From Ornithinibacillus californiensis (GTDB lineage Bacteria > Bacillota > Bacilli > Bacillales > Amphibacillaceae): 59,374 nucleotides of DNA. The stretch spans positions 1-59,374 of the forward strand of contig NZ_LDUE01000009.1 of NCBI RefSeq assembly GCF_001038485.1, in the 5' to 3' direction. The position numbers and the translations under genes are program-made. Each line of letters starts with the position of its first letter. Within the stretch, counting starts at the first letter, position 1. A model generated the notes under the pieces. The model was not told where the DNA came from. It did not search any database and saw only the letters and a list, made by a program, of their open reading frames with translations. Of this stretch, positions 1 through 8,441 are shown in pieces.

Positions 1-1377
1 GGCTCTATAATATTTGTTGGGGTTTCAATAAAATTCAGAAAAAAAGTACACGCACCCCAAACATTCTTTTATACTTGAATTGACGAGAAACAAGATAAAG
101 AATGGGGATGCGTGTAAATGGATTTTATCATGAATATGCCAGGATTAAAAGACTGTAACGTAACAAATTTAGTAGAGCGAGATGGGAAGGTAGAAGTTTA
201 TGTGGAAATGGAGCGTAAGCCACATAGTTGTCCGCGATGTGGAGAGGAAACCGAACGCATACATGACTATCGATACCAAAAAGTAAAACATCTGAAATGG
301 TTCGAAAGAATGACTCAACTATGGTATAAGCGCAGACGTTATAGTTGCCCTTCCTGTGGAAAACGATTTTCTGAAGAAAACGGCTTCGTAGAACGATATC
401 AACGCACTTCCGTGGAATGGAATCAAGCGGTCTCTATCCGATCCATCAAAGCAAAAACTTTTAAAGAGGTAGGAGAAACATATGGCTCCTCGGCAACAAC
501 CATTGTTAGACGTTTTGACCAATTAGCGGAAACGGAGATTAAAGAGGTAAACTCACTTCCTTCCGTCATAGCGATTGACGAATATAAAGGTGATACAAAA
601 GAGGGTAAATATCAGTTAATTATTGCGGATGGTATCACGAAACAACCATTAGATATTCTCCCAAATCGCTATAAAAAAACCATTAAACAGTATCTCCAAA
701 AACATGGGGCAAAAGTAGAAGTTGTCATTATGGACATGAGTCCAGCTTTCAAGGCAGCTGTTCAGAACGCATTAGGTAAACCTATTATTGTAGCTGACCG
801 TTTTCACTTTTGTCGCTATATCTACTGGGGATTAGACCGCGTGAGAAGACGAGTTCAAAAAGACTTTCATGACTATGATCGTAAGAAATGTAAGCGAATG
901 AAGTATGTATTTCATAAAGCAAAGGGCCGTTTAAAAGATGATGAGCAGTGGCACTTAGAAAGATACTTAAGTATGTCAGATGAACTGAAAGTAGCGTATG
1001 AATTAAAGGAAGCTTATCGAGAATGGTTTGAGGAAGCGAAGCTTATGGGGAAAGAACACATCTCCCTAGTGAAAGAAAACCTACAGTCTTTCTATAAAAA
1101 GGTAATCGACGCGGAGATACCTGAAATGATAAGTGCCATTAAAACCTTTCAAAACTGGCAGATAGAAATACTGAATAGCTTTGCATACGACTATTCTAAC
1201 GGTTTTTTGGAAGGTATAAATAATACTACTAAAGTGATAAAGAGAAATGCATATGGATTTAGAAGTTTTAAGCGATTTAGAGCGAAAATCTTATTGGCAA
1301 GACAGTATAAAGATGTTGGTGTGCATATAGGATGAGGTGGCGACTAATGTCACCACCCCAACATTTGACGTAGAACC
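1..1377 (+). mobile_element. ISL3-family insertion sequence, apparently complete
   Basis: The element carries one transposase gene between imperfect terminal inverted repeats. The left end is 1-23 (starts GGCTCTATAA, ends GTTGGGGT) and the right end is 1355-1377 (ACCCCAAC...GAACC). They match at about 16 of 23 positions, with the innermost nine identical. ISL3 ends typically start with GG and the elements duplicate about 8 bp of target. The left flank is outside the window, so the duplication cannot be checked; the right flank is a T-run. The window begins exactly at the element's first base, which suggests a contig break at a repeated element. Confidence 0.88.
118..1335 (+). CDS. ISL3-family transposase
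   Basis: This 405-residue protein is the right length for an ISL3 transposase. Near residues 38-80 it has the N-terminal zinc-finger pattern of the family (CPRCGEE...CPSCGKRF), followed by a helix-turn-helix segment (TFKEVGETYGSSATTIVRR). The DDE-type core starts around residue 150 with VIAIDEYKG, continues with VVIMDMSPAFKAAVQ and ADRFHFCRY, and ends with NGFLEGINNTTKVIKR near residue 370, which carries the catalytic Glu. It catalyses cut-and-paste transposition of the surrounding element. The frame is intact, so the copy may be active. The ATG follows the upstream leader closely with only a weak ribosome-binding site, as is usual for transposases. Confidence 0.95.
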   Translation: MDFIMNMPGLKDCNVTNLVERDGKVEVYVEMERKPHSCPRCGEETERIHDYRYQKVKHLKWFERMTQLWYKRRRYSCPSCGKRFSEENGFVERYQRTSVEWNQAVSIRSIKAKTFKEVGETYGSSATTIVRRFDQLAETEIKEVNSLPSVIAIDEYKGDTKEGKYQLIIADGITKQPLDILPNRYKKTIKQYLQKHGAKVEVVIMDMSPAFKAAVQNALGKPIIVADRFHFCRYIYWGLDRVRRRVQKDFHDYDRKKCKRMKYVFHKAKGRLKDDEQWHLERYLSMSDELKVAYELKEAYREWFEEAKLMGKEHISLVKENLQSFYKKVIDAEIPEMISAIKTFQNWQIEILNSFAYDYSNGFLEGINNTTKVIKRNAYGFRSFKRFRAKILLARQYKDVGVHIG

Positions 1378-1470
1378 TTTTTTTATTCTAGAACGATACC
1401 ATTAATTACCTAATTAGATATTACGTTCATACAAATACTATTCCTAAACGAGGAAAAGGGGTTTGAGAGT

Positions 1471-2313
1471 ATGGATAAGGAATTAAACAAAAGTGATGAT
1501 CACAAATATATCCCAATGACATCTATCCAAAGTAGAATGGGTCAAGAAGTAGCAGAGGACGTATATTATTATACCGACCAGATTGTTAATTTGATTTTTA
1601 TTGGAGAACCAAATTCAGAGAAGTGGTTTCTAGTTGATGCTGGAATGCCTGAATCAGCTCCAGAGATAATTAAACAGGTGGAGGAACGGTTTGGTGAAGG
1701 GAAACAACCAGAAGCGATTATTCTAACGCATGGTCATTTTGATCATGTTGGTGGTTTAGTTGACTTATTACAACATTGGGATGTACCAGTTTATGCTCAT
1801 CAATCGGAGTTCCCATATCTAACTGGGGAAAAGAGCTACCCAGAACCAGATACAACGGTTGAGGGTGGGATGCTAGCGAAGATTTCTGCTATATATCCGA
1901 ATGAGCCAATTGACATTGGGTCCCATTTAAAGGCGCTACCAGATGATGGCCAAATTCCTGGGTTAGAGGAATGGAAATGGGTACATACACCAGGGCATTC
2001 TCCAGGACATGTTTCCTTATTCCGAGGTCGTGATGGGCTGCTTATTTCTGGAGATGCCTTTATTACGGTGAGACAGGATTCACTTTATAAGGTACTCACG
2101 CAAGAACCGGAAGTTTGTGGTCCACCACGTTATTTAACGACGGATTGGCAAGCGGCGAAAGTCTCTGTGCAAACTTTACAAGAGCTTCAGCCAGTAACTG
2201 TTATTCCAGGACATGGGGTTTATTTAAGAGGTGCAGAATTAACCTCAGGTCTTACAGACTTAGTTAGGAACTTTGAGAAGGTTGCAGTTCCAGATTACGG
2301 AAAATATATATAG
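1471..2313 (+). CDS. MBL-fold metallo-hydrolase
   Basis: This 280-residue cytoplasmic protein has a metallo-beta-lactamase fold. The metal-binding motif THGHFDHVGG lies near residue 86. Further metal ligands are expected in HTPGHSPGH (about 170), SGDAF (about 193) and PGHG (about 246). The fold is shared by glyoxalase II-like thioesterases, lactonases and nucleases, and nothing here fixes the substrate. There is no signal peptide. The ATG follows a GGGG-rich ribosome-binding site. It stands alone between the insertion sequence and a DsbA-like gene on the same strand. Assignment to the fold is firm; the reaction is unknown. Confidence 0.85.
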   Translation: MDKELNKSDDHKYIPMTSIQSRMGQEVAEDVYYYTDQIVNLIFIGEPNSEKWFLVDAGMPESAPEIIKQVEERFGEGKQPEAIILTHGHFDHVGGLVDLLQHWDVPVYAHQSEFPYLTGEKSYPEPDTTVEGGMLAKISAIYPNEPIDIGSHLKALPDDGQIPGLEEWKWVHTPGHSPGHVSLFRGRDGLLISGDAFITVRQDSLYKVLTQEPEVCGPPRYLTTDWQAAKVSVQTLQELQPVTVIPGHGVYLRGAELTSGLTDLVRNFEKVAVPDYGKYI

Positions 2314-2323
2314 GTCCTTAAGC

Positions 2324-2375
2324 ACAATAGTATCTCCTGAAAATATGATTGTGCTAAACTATTTTTATATAAGGA
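2324..2375 (+). terminator. weak hairpin after the metallo-hydrolase gene
   Basis: AGCACAAT and ATTGTGCT form an 8-bp stem over a long loop, followed shortly by a TATTTTTAT stretch. The stem is not directly joined to the T-run, so termination may be partial and the DsbA-like gene could be read through. Confidence 0.4.
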
Positions 2376-2391
2376 GAGGTGCGGTGCGTTT

Positions 2392-3111
2392 ATGAAAATC
2401 GAGATATGGTCGGACTTTGTATGCCCATTTTGTTATATAGGAAAGCGAAGATTGGAATTGGCATTAAATGATTTCGCACATCCTGATAAGGTGAACATTG
2501 AATTTAAAAGCTATGAGCTTGATCCTCATTCAAAGGACCAACCCAATCAAAATATCCATGAATATCTAGCTGTTAGAAAAGGAATGTCTGTTGAACAGGC
2601 AAAGGAATTAAATGAGAATGTAGGGAGACAGGCAGCGACGGTCGGCTTAGAATATAATTTTGATACTATGCAGCATACAAACACATTTGACGCGCATCGA
2701 GTAGCAAAGTTTGCAGAAACTGTACAACGTGGTCAAGAGATGACGGAGAGGTTATTACGTGCCTATTTTACTGAATCGGAGTTGATCAGTGATCCGAGCA
2801 CGTTAAAAAGACTTGCTACAGAAGTAGGACTGGACGAAGAAAGTGTAGCAGAGTTGTTAGAAACAAATCGCTATGCAAACCGTGTTCGAAGTGATGAGGA
2901 ACTTGCGAAACAAATTGGTGTCAGTGGAGTACCATTCTTTGTTTTCAATGAGAAGTATGCCGTTTCGGGCGCACAGCCAAAAGAAGTTTTTATAGAAGTG
3001 TTGGAAAGAGTTTGGGAAGAAGAGCAGAAAAGTACCTCTTTACAATTGCTCAACCCGACAAACGCCAAAACCTCCTATTGCACAGGCGATGGATGTGAAG
3101 TAGAAGAATAA
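2392..3111 (+). CDS. DsbA-family (FrnE-type) thiol oxidoreductase
   Basis: This 239-residue protein has a thioredoxin-fold active site CPFC at residues 11-14, directly after the first beta strand (IEIWSDFVCPFCYIGKRR). The cis-proline loop is SGVPFFVFNEKY near residue 177. This arrangement is typical of the FrnE/YwbO group of cytoplasmic DsbA-like proteins, and no signal peptide is present. A second cysteine pair near the C terminus (SYCTGDGCE) is also seen in FrnE relatives. It probably takes part in disulfide exchange or oxidative-stress defence; the partner is unknown. The start has a GAGAGG ribosome-binding site, and a good terminator follows. Confidence 0.87.
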   Translation: MKIEIWSDFVCPFCYIGKRRLELALNDFAHPDKVNIEFKSYELDPHSKDQPNQNIHEYLAVRKGMSVEQAKELNENVGRQAATVGLEYNFDTMQHTNTFDAHRVAKFAETVQRGQEMTERLLRAYFTESELISDPSTLKRLATEVGLDEESVAELLETNRYANRVRSDEELAKQIGVSGVPFFVFNEKYAVSGAQPKEVFIEVLERVWEEEQKSTSLQLLNPTNAKTSYCTGDGCEVEE

Positions 3112-3120
3112 ATGTTTTGG

Positions 3121-3152
3121 TAGCTTGCTAGGTGTCTAGTAAGCTATTTTTA
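3121..3152 (+). terminator. Rho-independent terminator after the DsbA-like gene
   Basis: TAGCTT-GCTAG and CTAG-AAGCTA form a strong stem over a short loop, followed by TTTTTAAT. It separates the oxidoreductase from the iron-uptake operon. Confidence 0.8.
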
Positions 3153-3199
3153 ATGCACACTATTTCATCAAATTGTTGAAAAATGTAAGCCGATTATTA

Positions 3200-3265
3200 T
3201 TGACGGTTAGTTGATATATGCTATACTCAACTTAGAGATTTTAAATGATAATGAATCTCATTCTT
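3200..3265 (+). promoter_or_regulatory. yclN promoter with Fur box
   Basis: A sigma-A promoter is visible: TTGACG at 3200-3205, a 16-base spacer and TATACT at 3222-3227. Just downstream, 3247-3265 matches the classic 19-bp Fur box (GATAATGATAATCATTATC) at 14 positions, with GATAATGA and TCATT intact. Its place about 20 bp after the -10 element would let iron-bound Fur block transcription. The iron-transport function of the genes behind it supports this. Confidence 0.75.
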
Positions 3266-3284
3266 AATTAGAATAACTTGAAGG

Positions 3285-3302
3285 TAATAATAATTATTAT
3301 TA
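3285..3302. repeat. 18-bp perfect AT palindrome in the yclN leader
   Basis: TAATAATAATTATTATTA is its own reverse complement and lies between the Fur box and the yclN ribosome-binding site. It could be a second, degenerate Fur contact, since Fur sites are built of GATAAT-like units. It could also be a leader hairpin or a chance product of AT-rich DNA. Confidence 0.6.
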
Positions 3303-3323
3303 ATTATTAAAGGGACTTTTCAT

Positions 3324-4277
3324 ATGAAATTACGTTATTTAATTATATTACTAGTAATTTTATCTTTTGTATCGGTTTTCATAGGGGTTTCTAGTGTATC
3401 CCCATTTGATTTATTTCATTTAACAGAAGACCAGGCCCAAATCTTGTTAGTGAGTAGAGTACCAAGATTAGTTAGCATTTTGATTGCTGGTATGAGCATG
3501 AGTGTTGCCGGTTTGATTATGCAGCAGTTGAGTAGGAATAAGTTTGTTTCTCCTACGACTGCAGGTACATTAGATTCTGCTAGATTAGGTGTTTTAGTAT
3601 CCTTAATGGTATTTACTGCTGCTAGTCCAATACAGCGAATCTTAGTGTCATTTGGATTTGCGCTGATTGGAACCTTTATTTTTATGAAAGTTCTTGACCG
3701 AATTAAATTTAAAGATGCCATATTTATTCCATTAGTAGGATTAATGTTTGGGAATATTATCAGTTCCTTAGCAACCTTTATCGCTTATAAGAATGATTTA
3801 ATTCAAAACATGTCATCCTGGATGCAAGGCGATTTTTCGATGATTATGAGTGGTAATTATGAAGTGATTTATATCAGTATACCAATTATGTTAATAGCAT
3901 TCTTTTATGCGAATAAATTTACAATCGCTGGTATGGGGGAAGACTTCTCCAAGAACCTAGGACTAAACTACAGGCAAGTGGTAAATATAGGATTAGTAAT
4001 TGTAGCGCTTGTTACATCATCTGTCGTATTGACGGTTGGAGTTATTCCGTTTCTAGGATTAATTATTCCAAACATCGTTACAATCTATCAGGGAGATCAT
4101 TTAAAGAAAACACTTCTACACACAGCCTTACTTGGAGCGATCTTTGTACTGTTTTGTGATATCGTTGGTAGAACCATTATTTATCCATATGAAATTCCAA
4201 TTAGCCTAACGGTTGGTGTAATAGGTAGTGCAATATTTATCTACCTATTATTAAGGAGAAAGAAATATGGCTTATAA
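3324..4277 (+). CDS. yclN: siderophore ABC importer permease YclN
   Basis: This 317-residue FecCD-type permease is almost entirely hydrophobic, with eight or more membrane segments and a conserved cytoplasmic loop (GEDFSKNLGLNYRQV) that contacts the ATPase. It heads a permease-permease-ATPase-binding protein operon in the same order as B. subtilis yclNOPQ, which imports petrobactin-type catecholate siderophores. The final gene closely resembles YclQ, and that supports the naming. The start follows an AAAGGGA site and the gene overlaps yclO by 11 bases. Expression is expected to rise under iron limitation through the upstream Fur box. Confidence 0.9.
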   Translation: MKLRYLIILLVILSFVSVFIGVSSVSPFDLFHLTEDQAQILLVSRVPRLVSILIAGMSMSVAGLIMQQLSRNKFVSPTTAGTLDSARLGVLVSLMVFTAASPIQRILVSFGFALIGTFIFMKVLDRIKFKDAIFIPLVGLMFGNIISSLATFIAYKNDLIQNMSSWMQGDFSMIMSGNYEVIYISIPIMLIAFFYANKFTIAGMGEDFSKNLGLNYRQVVNIGLVIVALVTSSVVLTVGVIPFLGLIIPNIVTIYQGDHLKKTLLHTALLGAIFVLFCDIVGRTIIYPYEIPISLTVGVIGSAIFIYLLLRRKKYGL

Positions 4278-5217
4278 AAAGAAAACATTGATTCTCGCAA
4301 TTGTAGCAATCGCACTAACCCTCTTATATGTCCTTTATGACTTAAAAGGTAACATTGGATATATATTACCAAGAAGAATTATTAAGGTATTGGCAATCGT
4401 TCTAACTGGTGGAGCTATTGCATTTGCTACAACCGTATTTATGACGATTACAAACAATCGAATCTTAACACCAAGTGTACTAGGACTCGATTCCCTTTAT
4501 ATGTTAATACAAACGTTTATTATATTTGTTTTCGGTTCCAACTCTATCATTATGATGAGTAGTAGTATTAACTATCTAGTGTCCATTGGTGCTATGATTA
4601 TATTTTCACTAGTACTTTATCGATTCCTTTTTAAGGGTGAGAAGAATAATATATATTTTCTATTACTCATAGGTATGATTTTAGGTACATTTTTCAATAG
4701 CTTTACATCGTTTTTTGAAGTACTAATTGATCCAAATGAATTTATGGTTGCGCAGGATAGAGGATTTGCCAGTATTAATAACGTAAACGAAGATTTAGTA
4801 TATCTTTCAATCGGAATTATTGTTCTTGTCTTACTTTATTTCTTGCGATTCTATAAGTACTTAGACGTGTTAGCTTTAGGGAAAGATGATGCGGTTAATT
4901 TAGGGGTAAGCTATGATTATGTTATAAAAAGACTATTAATTATTGTATCCATATTAACTGCAGTTGCTACGGCATTAATAGGTCCGATTACATTCTTAGG
5001 ACTACTAGTAGTAAACATAACGTATGAATTTTTGAAAACATACCGTCATCTATATATTATTTTGGCATCTGTTTTTATTAGTGTTATTGCCCTTGTGGGT
5101 GGACAATTTATTGTTGAGAAGATCTTCACTTTCCAAACAACAATTAGTGTCATTATTAACTTTGTTGGTGGCGTGTACTTCATATATCTTTTGTTAAAGG
5201 AGAATCGATCATGGTAG
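4267..5217 (+). CDS. yclO: siderophore ABC importer permease YclO
   Basis: This is the second FecCD-family permease subunit (316 residues). It pairs with YclN to form the membrane channel. It has multiple transmembrane helices and the ATPase-facing loop GKDDAVNLGVSYDYV near residue 207. Its start lies inside the end of yclN and its end overlaps the yclP start by 7 bases, which indicates translational coupling. Such heterodimeric permeases are typical of the YclNO/FatDC group rather than the homodimeric BtuC group. Confidence 0.9.
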   Translation: MAYKKKTLILAIVAIALTLLYVLYDLKGNIGYILPRRIIKVLAIVLTGGAIAFATTVFMTITNNRILTPSVLGLDSLYMLIQTFIIFVFGSNSIIMMSSSINYLVSIGAMIIFSLVLYRFLFKGEKNNIYFLLLIGMILGTFFNSFTSFFEVLIDPNEFMVAQDRGFASINNVNEDLVYLSIGIIVLVLLYFLRFYKYLDVLALGKDDAVNLGVSYDYVIKRLLIIVSILTAVATALIGPITFLGLLVVNITYEFLKTYRHLYIILASVFISVIALVGGQFIVEKIFTFQTTISVIINFVGGVYFIYLLLKENRSW

Positions 5218-5966
5218 AGGTAAAAAACCTGTTAAAAACGTACAACCAGAAAAATGTCGTTGATGATGTCAGCCTGAAGATTGAAAAGGGTACAATGACT
5301 TCATTCATCGGTCCGAATGGTGCTGGAAAAAGTACCTTAATCTCTATAATCACTCGATTAATAGCAAAAGATTCTGGGGACATTCAAATCGATGGGCAAG
5401 ATGTTTTAAAAACGGATAGTAATGAATTAGCAAAGAAAATATCTGTGTTAAAACAATCGAACTCCATTAATCTTAAATTAACGGTTAGAGAATTAGTATC
5501 TTTTGGAAGATTTCCTTATTCTAAGGGGAAACTGACGAAAGAAGATGAAAAGAAAATTGATGAATCGCTTGCTTATATGGAGCTTGAGGATTTAGAAAAT
5601 AAATATTTAGATGAACTTAGTGGTGGGCAGAGACAACGTGCTCACATTGCCATGGTTATTGCGCAAGATACAGAGTATATTTTTCTAGATGAACCACTGA
5701 ACAATCTAGATATGCGCCACTCTACACAAATCATGAAGATATTAAGAAGATTAGTCGATGAATTAGGAAAGACTATTCTAATCGTTATTCATGATATCAA
5801 CTTTGCGTCCTGTTATTCCGATAATATTGTCGCGTTAAAGGATGGAAAGATTGTGAAACAAGGACGTGCATGTGATGTAATCGATGCATGTGTCTTGAAA
5901 GAATTATATGACATGGATATTGAAATTCAAGAAATTGGAGACAAGCGAATCTGTGTCTATTACTAA
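5211..5966 (+). CDS. yclP: siderophore ABC importer ATPase YclP
   Basis: This 251-residue ABC ATPase powers the importer from the cytoplasmic side. Walker A is GPNGAGKST (about residue 34), the signature is LSGGQRQRAHIAM (about 136) and Walker B is YIFLDEP (about 157). The switch His lies in VIHDINFA. These features match the FepC/FecE subclass of iron-chelate ATPases. It overlaps yclO and is followed by an unusual 378-base gap before the binding-protein gene. Confidence 0.92.
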   Translation: MVEVKNLLKTYNQKNVVDDVSLKIEKGTMTSFIGPNGAGKSTLISIITRLIAKDSGDIQIDGQDVLKTDSNELAKKISVLKQSNSINLKLTVRELVSFGRFPYSKGKLTKEDEKKIDESLAYMELEDLENKYLDELSGGQRQRAHIAMVIAQDTEYIFLDEPLNNLDMRHSTQIMKILRRLVDELGKTILIVIHDINFASCYSDNIVALKDGKIVKQGRACDVIDACVLKELYDMDIEIQEIGDKRICVYY

Positions 5967-5992
5967 ATGTTTAAGATCTAATGTTGTATAAG

Positions 5993-6016
5993 AGGATAAG
6001 GAGGATTCTATCCTCA
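5993..6016 (+). terminator. hairpin after yclP
   Basis: GAGGATA and TATCCTC form a 7-bp stem directly after yclP, followed by an A-rich rather than T-rich stretch. It could stabilise the 3' end of the yclNOP transcript or attenuate read-through into yclQ. It is a weak terminator at best. Confidence 0.4.
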
Positions 6017-6046
6017 AAAAGAAAAAGCCCTTCATAATAGAGGGCG
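6014..6046 (-). terminator. reverse-strand Rho-independent terminator
   Basis: Read on the minus strand, GCCCT and AGGGC pair across a 9-base loop and are followed by TTTTTCTTTTT. This terminator faces leftward, against yclP. It fits a short minus-strand transcript from the small ORF at 6140-6283, or termination of antisense reading from the yclQ side. Confidence 0.65.
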
Positions 6047-6139
6047 TAAATCTACACCAATCTATTACAAAGGGAACTCACACCTTAATCATACCCTATA
6101 AAGTATGGTTGGTAAATGATTATGCCTATATTTAGTGTT

Positions 6140-6283
6140 TCATTCCAACTGTTTAAATTTGGGGATTTTAGAGCGCTCGAATTCCCATGTTGGCTCATCT
6201 GCCGTCGGTTGATTGGACACGATGTACATAAGATGAAGCGGTAAAAAATATAAAGAAAAAGATACCTTTTTGGAGATAAACAT
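6140..6283 (-). CDS. possible 47-residue small protein in the yclP-yclQ gap
   Basis: A minus-strand frame runs from ATG (6283) to TGA (6140). It has a basic start, a hydrophobic stretch (VSFSLYFLPLHLMYIV), and a polar tail (DEPTWEFERSKIPKFKQLE). The tail does not look like random AT-rich translation: it is rich in charged and aromatic residues with GC-richer codons. No clear ribosome-binding site is visible upstream. A reverse-strand terminator lies about 100 bases past the stop. It could be a small membrane peptide, or the 3' remnant of a larger decayed gene. I do not recognise it. Confidence 0.35.
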   Translation of the reverse strand: MFISKKVSFSLYFLPLHLMYIVSNQPTADEPTWEFERSKIPKFKQLE

Positions 6284-6344
6284 CTTTCAAATCCAGGTGA
6301 TACAACATTAGCTTAATAATAAAACCCAAAAAGGAGAAATACTT

Positions 6345-7283
6345 ATGAAGAAAACCTTACTACTAATTAGTATTAGTATATTGCTTTTCGTTCTTACAGC
6401 TTGTGGAGAAACAGAGGAGAATAATGCATCATCCGATTCATCTGAAACAATAACTATTAAGCATGAGCTTGGAGAGACTGAAGTTCCGGTTAATCCAGAA
6501 AAAGTTATTGTGTTTGACTTTGGGACACTGGATACATTGGATAAGCTAGGTATAGAAGTAACTGGAGTTCCTAAAGGAAGTATTCCTGATTACTTATCTA
6601 AGTATGAAAGTGATGAATATGAGAATGCTGGTTCTTTAAAAGAACCTGATTTCGATAAATTAGCAGAAATTAACCCAGATCTGATTATTATTTCAGGAAG
6701 ACAATCTACGCTTTATGATCAATTATCGGATTTAGCGCCAACTATTTATCTTGGTGTTGATACAACACGTTATATGGATTCTTTCAAAGAGAATCTGGAC
6801 GTTATCGGGAAAATCTTCGAGAAGGAAGAAGACATCCAAACCGAGTTAACGGCTATTGAAGATTCCATTGCAAGCCTAAAAGAAAAAGCAGAAGCTAACG
6901 ATAAGAAGGCCCTAATTATTCTGGCAAATGATGATAAGATTAGTGCTTATGGCTCCAATTCAAGATTTGGTATTATCCATGATGTATTCGGGATTACCCC
7001 TGCTGATGAAAATATCGAAGCGTCAACTCATGGTATGAATGTTACTTTTGAATATGTATTGGAGAACGACCCAGATATTCTTTATGTTATTGACCGTAGT
7101 GCAGTAGTAGAAGGTGGGAGTTCTTCTGCCAAGCAACTCGTTGAAAACAAGTTGGTTGAAGGTACAAAGGCATATCAAAACGACAATATTATCTACCTAA
7201 ATCCTGATTACTGGTATCTATCAGGTGGCGGATTAGTATCCGTGAAAGAAATGGTAAGTGAAATTGATCAAAGTTTAAAATAA
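6345..7283 (+). CDS. yclQ: siderophore-binding lipoprotein YclQ
   Basis: This 312-residue solute-binding protein has a lipoprotein signal peptide with lipobox LTAC at about residues 17-20, so it is anchored outside the membrane. The mature part carries FepB/TroA-family features: PEKVIVFDFGTLDTLDKLG, GSLKEPDFDKLAEINPDLIIISGRQ, and a C-terminal WYLSGGGL segment. From memory these are very close to B. subtilis YclQ, the petrobactin receptor. It delivers ferric siderophore to YclNO. The start has an AAAAAGGAG site. The long gap upstream suggests it may also have its own promoter. Confidence 0.92.
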   Translation: MKKTLLLISISILLFVLTACGETEENNASSDSSETITIKHELGETEVPVNPEKVIVFDFGTLDTLDKLGIEVTGVPKGSIPDYLSKYESDEYENAGSLKEPDFDKLAEINPDLIIISGRQSTLYDQLSDLAPTIYLGVDTTRYMDSFKENLDVIGKIFEKEEDIQTELTAIEDSIASLKEKAEANDKKALIILANDDKISAYGSNSRFGIIHDVFGITPADENIEASTHGMNVTFEYVLENDPDILYVIDRSAVVEGGSSSAKQLVENKLVEGTKAYQNDNIIYLNPDYWYLSGGGLVSVKEMVSEIDQSLK

Positions 7284-7290
7284 ACCTCAG

Positions 7291-7320
7291 AGCAACCTAC
7301 CACCGGTAGGTTGCTTTTCT
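7291..7320 (+). terminator. terminator after yclQ
   Basis: GCAACCTACC pairs perfectly with GGTAGGTTGC over a 3-base loop and is followed by TTTTCTCTTT. This is a strong end for the iron-uptake operon. Confidence 0.9.
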
Positions 7321-7410
7321 CTTTCATGGAGAGGGACAGACCCCTTTCTTGCATTACCTATAAAAAATATGATTGAATAGTAATACAACGTAAGGAAATG
7401 AGGAAAATAC

Positions 7411-8097
7411 ATGAAAAAGTTATTGAGCTTACTCTTATTAAGTTTAGTAGTCACATTGGGTGCTTGTGGGGATGAAGAAGAAGAAAAGACTAACGAAGTG
7501 ATGCAACCACAAGATATCAAGGTCGAAGAAGATGAAGCTGTTGCAGAAGACAAAGTTGTCATTACAATCAACGATACTGAAGTATTGGGGGACCGATATA
7601 ATACAACGTATCTTCAAACTAAAATGCGTGCGTACCAATTTGGACAAGATATAGACGATAAAGATAATATAAAGGAAATTACCCTTAATGAGCTCATCGC
7701 TCAAGAGTTAATAAAGCAGGAAGCGAAAAATCAAGGTGTAGAAGTTTCTGAAGAAGAAGTACAAGCAGAGTTTGACAAGCTAAAAACACAAGATGAAAAA
7801 CAATTTAATGCGTACTTAGAGACGTATGATTTAACCGAAGATACGTTAAAAGAACAACTGCGTTTTGGACAGACTCTAAAGCAATACGTGGCTAAAGAGA
7901 TAGAAATTGAAGAAGTAACAGATGAAGATATTAAAGAAACATATGATGAATTGAAAAAAGATATGGATGACATCATGACTTTTGAAGAAGCAGAACCGAT
8001 TATTAAAGCGCAACTTACACAGCAACGCGAGGCAGATGCCCTTCAAGTTAAGGTAGAAGAACTAATGGAAAAAGCGGATATTGAAAAGAATATTTAG
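7411..8097 (+). CDS. SurA-N-like lipoprotein chaperone
   Basis: This 228-residue protein has a lipoprotein signal ending in LGAC (Cys at about residue 19) and a very acidic linker. A SurA N-terminal-like helical domain follows, from VVITINDTEVLG through LNELIAQELIKQEAKNQGVEVSEEEV. The parvulin isomerase domain found in PrsA is absent. It therefore resembles the chaperone part of a PrsA/SurA protein and probably helps fold or quality-check exported proteins at the outer face of the membrane. It is monocistronic, with a repeat element starting 14 bases after its stop. The role is inferred from the domain only. Confidence 0.75.
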   Translation: MKKLLSLLLLSLVVTLGACGDEEEEKTNEVMQPQDIKVEEDEAVAEDKVVITINDTEVLGDRYNTTYLQTKMRAYQFGQDIDDKDNIKEITLNELIAQELIKQEAKNQGVEVSEEEVQAEFDKLKTQDEKQFNAYLETYDLTEDTLKEQLRFGQTLKQYVAKEIEIEEVTDEDIKETYDELKKDMDDIMTFEEAEPIIKAQLTQQREADALQVKVEELMEKADIEKNI

Positions 8098-8110
8098 TCG
8101 AATTTTCCGA

Positions 8111-8415
8111 AAAGAGGCTGGGGTAAAACTTTAACATAAAGAAAAACCGGACTACTATGATCAGAGCAACAACCCCGCTTCGGAAATATACTCCGCTTTC
8201 CGTGGGCGGCTGGTGAGCCAGGCTACTACTTGAATAAGCTTCCTTGCTGCCTTGCACCGAGGAAGCCTTCTTCGTAGCGATACTAGCAGACGCAGGTGCA
8301 TCACGGGGTCTCACCGATGCCTATCCTCCCACTGGAGTCTCCGTATATTTCCGAAGCTAATTTGTGTTAAATCATCCGCATTTTCAAATTCAATTTCTAG
8401 TTATGTCTATTTAGA
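8111..8415. repeat. dispersed hairpin repeat R1 (subfamily A, long inner arm)
   Basis: The core is bounded by perfect 15-bp inverted arms, GCTTCGGAAATATAC at 8177-8191 and GTATATTTCCGAAGC at 8343-8357. Inside lie the family motifs CCGTGGGCGGC and CCCACTGG, the GGTGAG/CTCACC stem, and the long inner arm also seen in R5 and R7. The left flank starts with AAAGAGGCTGGGG, like R7. It fills the whole gap between the SurA-like gene and the 3' end of hisC, so it probably folds in transcripts from both sides. Confidence 0.9.
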
Positions 8416-8441
8416 TAAGGAAAAAATGATATTTTTATAAA

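Noticed and set aside
8048-8440. Short ORFs inside R1 (8048-8314 minus, 8252-8440 plus)
   Set aside because: They are translations of the hairpin repeat. Similar peptides appear from R5, R3, R6 and R7 only because the DNA is repeated, and none has a ribosome-binding site.
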